A stretch of DNA of 7,039 bases, taken from the NCBI GenBank assembly GCA_049670505.1, contig JBATTK010000115.1, forward strand, positions 1 to 7,039. Reading direction: 5' to 3'. The translations under genes and the position numbers were made by a program. Below the pieces are notes generated by a model. The model was not told the origin of the DNA. It saw only the letters and a program-made list of their open reading frames with translations, and did not search any database. The stretch comes from JBATTK01 sp049670505. Its GTDB lineage: Bacteria; Bacteroidota; Bacteroidia; Flavobacteriales; Flavobacteriaceae. Shown in pieces: positions 5,832-7,039 of the stretch (within the stretch, counting starts at the first letter, position 1; every line of letters begins with the position of its first letter).

Positions 5832-6035
5832 TGCCACTAACCATATATAAAAAAAATAGGGCGAATAATTGCTAATACGAGAGGCTTAGGCTTATTTGCA
5901 AAGTCGCCAAATCTTTTGATTTGGCTTTTAGAAAAATAAGATAAAAACTAAATGCAAAAGATTTGGCTTGTGGCTAGACCGAAAAGTAATCGCTCATTTT
6001 CCGCCCTACTATTCTTATACAAACCGTTAGTGGCA
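5832..6035. repeat. attC-like junction 5
   Basis: The left core TGCCACTAAC (5832-5841) and right core GTTAGTGGCA (6026-6035) are perfectly complementary. Arms at 5845-5863 and 6002-6020 pair at 15 of 19 and end in GGGCG/CGCCC. The spacer AAACC is at 6021-6025. At about 204 bases it is the longest junction, with a large interior carrying competing hairpins. The right end shares 21 identical bases with junction 4 (5111-5131 and 6019-6039). Confidence 0.72.
5906..5929 (+). terminator. rho-independent terminator inside junction 5
   Basis: GCCAAATC, a TTTT loop, then GATTTGGC give a perfect 8-bp stem followed by TTTT (5926-5929). It would end transcripts from the gene upstream. The left half (5906-5918) can instead pair with CAAAAGATTTGGC at 5955-5967 over 13 perfect bases, so two structures compete. 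Confidence 0.6.
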
Positions 6036-6055
6036 ATTTGTGAAAAATCAAAATC

Positions 6056-6922
6056 ATGAAAGCTTATATAAAACAAAATCCCGTTAAGCTCTTCTTTGTC
6101 CTAACATTTATTATTTCATGGAGTGGAATTCTTATTGTGACTAGTCAGACTGGGATTCCAGCAACACCAACACAATTTGATAGATTATTACCTATCGCAA
6201 TGATTCCATATTTGCTGGGTCCTGTAGTCGCAAGTTTTTTACTGCTTGGTATAATAAAAGGGAAAATTGGATTTAAAGAACTGTTTAAAAAATTAACGAA
6301 TTGGAGATTAGACGCTAAATTCTATTTAATTGCTACTTTAACCATACCAATTCTTTCTGGACTTTCTCTATTAATATTATACCAGTTTTCGGATGTATAC
6401 ATTCCAGATATCTTTTCTGCTGAAAACAAAGTCACTTTAATTGTAAGTGGATTGATATACGGAATTATTGGTGGTGGTATATTAGAAGAACTTGGTTGGT
6501 CAGGTTTTGCAGTCCCAAACCTAAAAGAAAGATATAGCGTTTTAAAAACGGGCTTTTTTGTGGGTCTTCTGTGGGGGGCATGGCACTTTCTACCAGTTAT
6601 TTGGGGATGTGGCGATAATTATGGGAATTTAGTTTTAGGAAAATTTTTACCTGGATTCTTTTTCCATTATGCTGGCTTGATACCAACACGCATAATAATG
6701 GTTTGGCTTTATGACAGGGCAAACAGCTTAATACCACCAATGATTATGCATGCTACCTTAACTGCATTTACATTTTTTATCTTCAATATTTCTCAAGAAG
6801 GGACAGCTCTTTTCAATTATTATCTCTTAATAGCTATTGGACTATGGATAACTGTCGCATTTGTACTCTATGATTGGAATATGAAACAGATATATTCAAA
6901 TAAAAATAAACACTGCCACTAA
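6056..6922 (+). CDS. CPBP-family intramembrane metalloprotease homologue (Abi/CAAX type)
   Basis: A 288-residue integral membrane protein with about eight hydrophobic segments (roughly 10-30, 45-66, 90-110, 127-143, 164-183, 200-218, 228-245, 255-272). The CPBP motifs are present: E144-E145-L-G-W-S-G-F (motif 1, normally EExxxR), L-L-W-G-A-W-H177-F (motif 2) and I-M-H232-A-T-L (motif 3). The arginine of motif 1 is S149 here, while both glutamates and both histidines remain. The family includes CAAX prenyl proteases and bacterial proteins linked to bacteriocin immunity; which role applies is unknown. Start at ATG 6056, 20 bases after the core. The stop TAA (6920-6922) lies inside the closing core TGCCACTAAC, so the last residues (HCH) are encoded by the core itself. 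Confidence 0.88.
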   Translation: MKAYIKQNPVKLFFVLTFIISWSGILIVTSQTGIPATPTQFDRLLPIAMIPYLLGPVVASFLLLGIIKGKIGFKELFKKLTNWRLDAKFYLIATLTIPILSGLSLLILYQFSDVYIPDIFSAENKVTLIVSGLIYGIIGGGILEELGWSGFAVPNLKERYSVLKTGFFVGLLWGAWHFLPVIWGCGDNYGNLVLGKFLPGFFFHYAGLIPTRIIMVWLYDRANSLIPPMIMHATLTAFTFFIFNISQEGTALFNYYLLIAIGLWITVAFVLYDWNMKQIYSNKNKHCH

Positions 6923-6933
6923 CAATGGTAACC
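6914..6933. repeat. attC-like junction 6, truncated left half
   Basis: The left core TGCCACTAAC (6914-6923) is perfectly complementary to the core before the same gene (6026-6035). Only AATGGTAACC follows before the IS-like end at 6934. The arm and right core expected of a full junction are missing, as if an insertion interrupted the palindrome. Alternatively, ACCGTTGCAC (6931-6940) is itself a right core after a deletion, since ACCGTT precedes three of the other units. Confidence 0.55.
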
Positions 6934-6936
6934 GTT

Positions 6937-6980
6937 GCACAAGCCTCTAATTTGCAAAAAAATAATCAGCACAAGCCTCT
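6937..6980. repeat. 12-base direct repeat near the right IS end
   Basis: GCACAAGCCTCT occurs at 6937-6948 and again at 6969-6980, 32 bases apart. The first copy overlaps the terminal repeat and the second overlaps the terminator stem. Repeated subterminal sites are common where transposases bind, but no binding is shown here. Confidence 0.5.
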
Positions 6981-6995
6981 TTAAGGGGCTTTTTT
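6973..6995 (+). terminator. rho-independent terminator at the right IS end
   Basis: AAGCCTCT, a TTA loop, then AGGGGCTT form an 8-bp stem with one G-T pair, followed by more T to 6995. In this direction it would stop read-through from the cassette genes into the IS. On the minus strand the stem is not directly followed by T, so it is mainly rightward. Confidence 0.7.
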
Positions 6996-7039
6996 CTTTC
7001 CGAATCAGTATTGAAAAGTCAATTTTTGATGCCTTGGCA

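Larger units (their letters stand above)
6934..7039 (-). mobile_element. probable 3' end of a related insertion sequence (right IS)
   Basis: GTTGCACAAGC (6934-6944) is the inverted counterpart of 109-119, and the match extends to 16 of 19 bases. If this is the same IS type, the left IS shows its 5' end and this one its 3' end, so both copies would be in the same orientation. On the minus strand one frame is open from the right edge down to a stop at 6921-6919 (39 residues, containing SKIDFSILIRKEK). Another ends with QGIKN at 7021-7019, and I cannot say which, if any, is the transposase C-terminus. The repeat could instead be a cassette core, so the call is moderate. Confidence 0.45.

Noticed and set aside
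121..6933. A standard class of integron with canonical attC sites
   Set aside because: The right cores (GTTGGCA, GTTGTGT, ATTGTAC, GTTAGTG) do not fit GTTRRRY, arms are longer than usual, and no integrase or attI is in the window. The architecture is attC-like, so I report it as non-canonical.
121..6933. CRISPR array
   Set aside because: The repeated units are 10-20 base cores separated by whole genes, not short repeats with short spacers.

Overview
The window suggests a low-GC member of the Bacteroidota (Flavobacteriia or Cytophagia). Four things point there: a transposase N-terminus of the MQGKK type common in IS1182-like elements of that phylum, lipoproteins with Bacteroidota-style leaders, no Shine-Dalgarno sequences, and at least two sites resembling the -33 TTG / -7 TAnnTTTG promoter. 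No species can be named from sequence alone.

Layout. Positions 1-119 are the 5' end of an IS element, with its transposase running leftward off the window. Positions 121 to about 6933 hold seven genes, all on the + strand, in five tightly bounded units: a lipoprotein with an SH3-like domain (256-1398); a protein with a GIY-YIG-nuclease-like core (1549-2535); a three-gene unit of a small outer-membrane barrel (2754-3317), an Acg-type nitroreductase with a Tat-like leader (3334-4440) and a DUF2867 protein (4485-4988); a metallo-beta-lactamase-fold lipoprotein with a degraded metal site (5144-5824); and a CPBP-type membrane protease homologue (6056-6922). Positions 6934-7039 look like the opposite end of a related IS, with a rho-independent terminator.

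The main observation concerns the stretches between units. Each of the five complete junctions is a 130-205 base imperfect palindrome. It begins with a roughly 10-base core ending in AAC, within 0-8 bases of the upstream stop codon. It ends with a core starting GTT (ATT once), usually 3-20 bases before the next start codon. The core in front of a unit is complementary to the core behind the same unit (9-10 of 10 bases), but generally not to its partner across the junction (4-7 of 8-10), except where two adjacent units share the same core. This is the signature expected if each unit was once a circle closed at its own core and was inserted by recombination between the C of AAC and the G of GTT, as integron gene cassettes are. 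The cores do not fit the integron GTTRRRY consensus, and no integrase is in the window. I therefore read this as an attC-like cassette array of non-canonical type, flanked by IS ends.

The units show no common pathway. Most encode envelope, lipoprotein or membrane proteins, and one may be a nuclease, which fits a set of accessory cassettes. Only the three-gene unit looks like a functional operon, with its own candidate promoter and two redox-related products.
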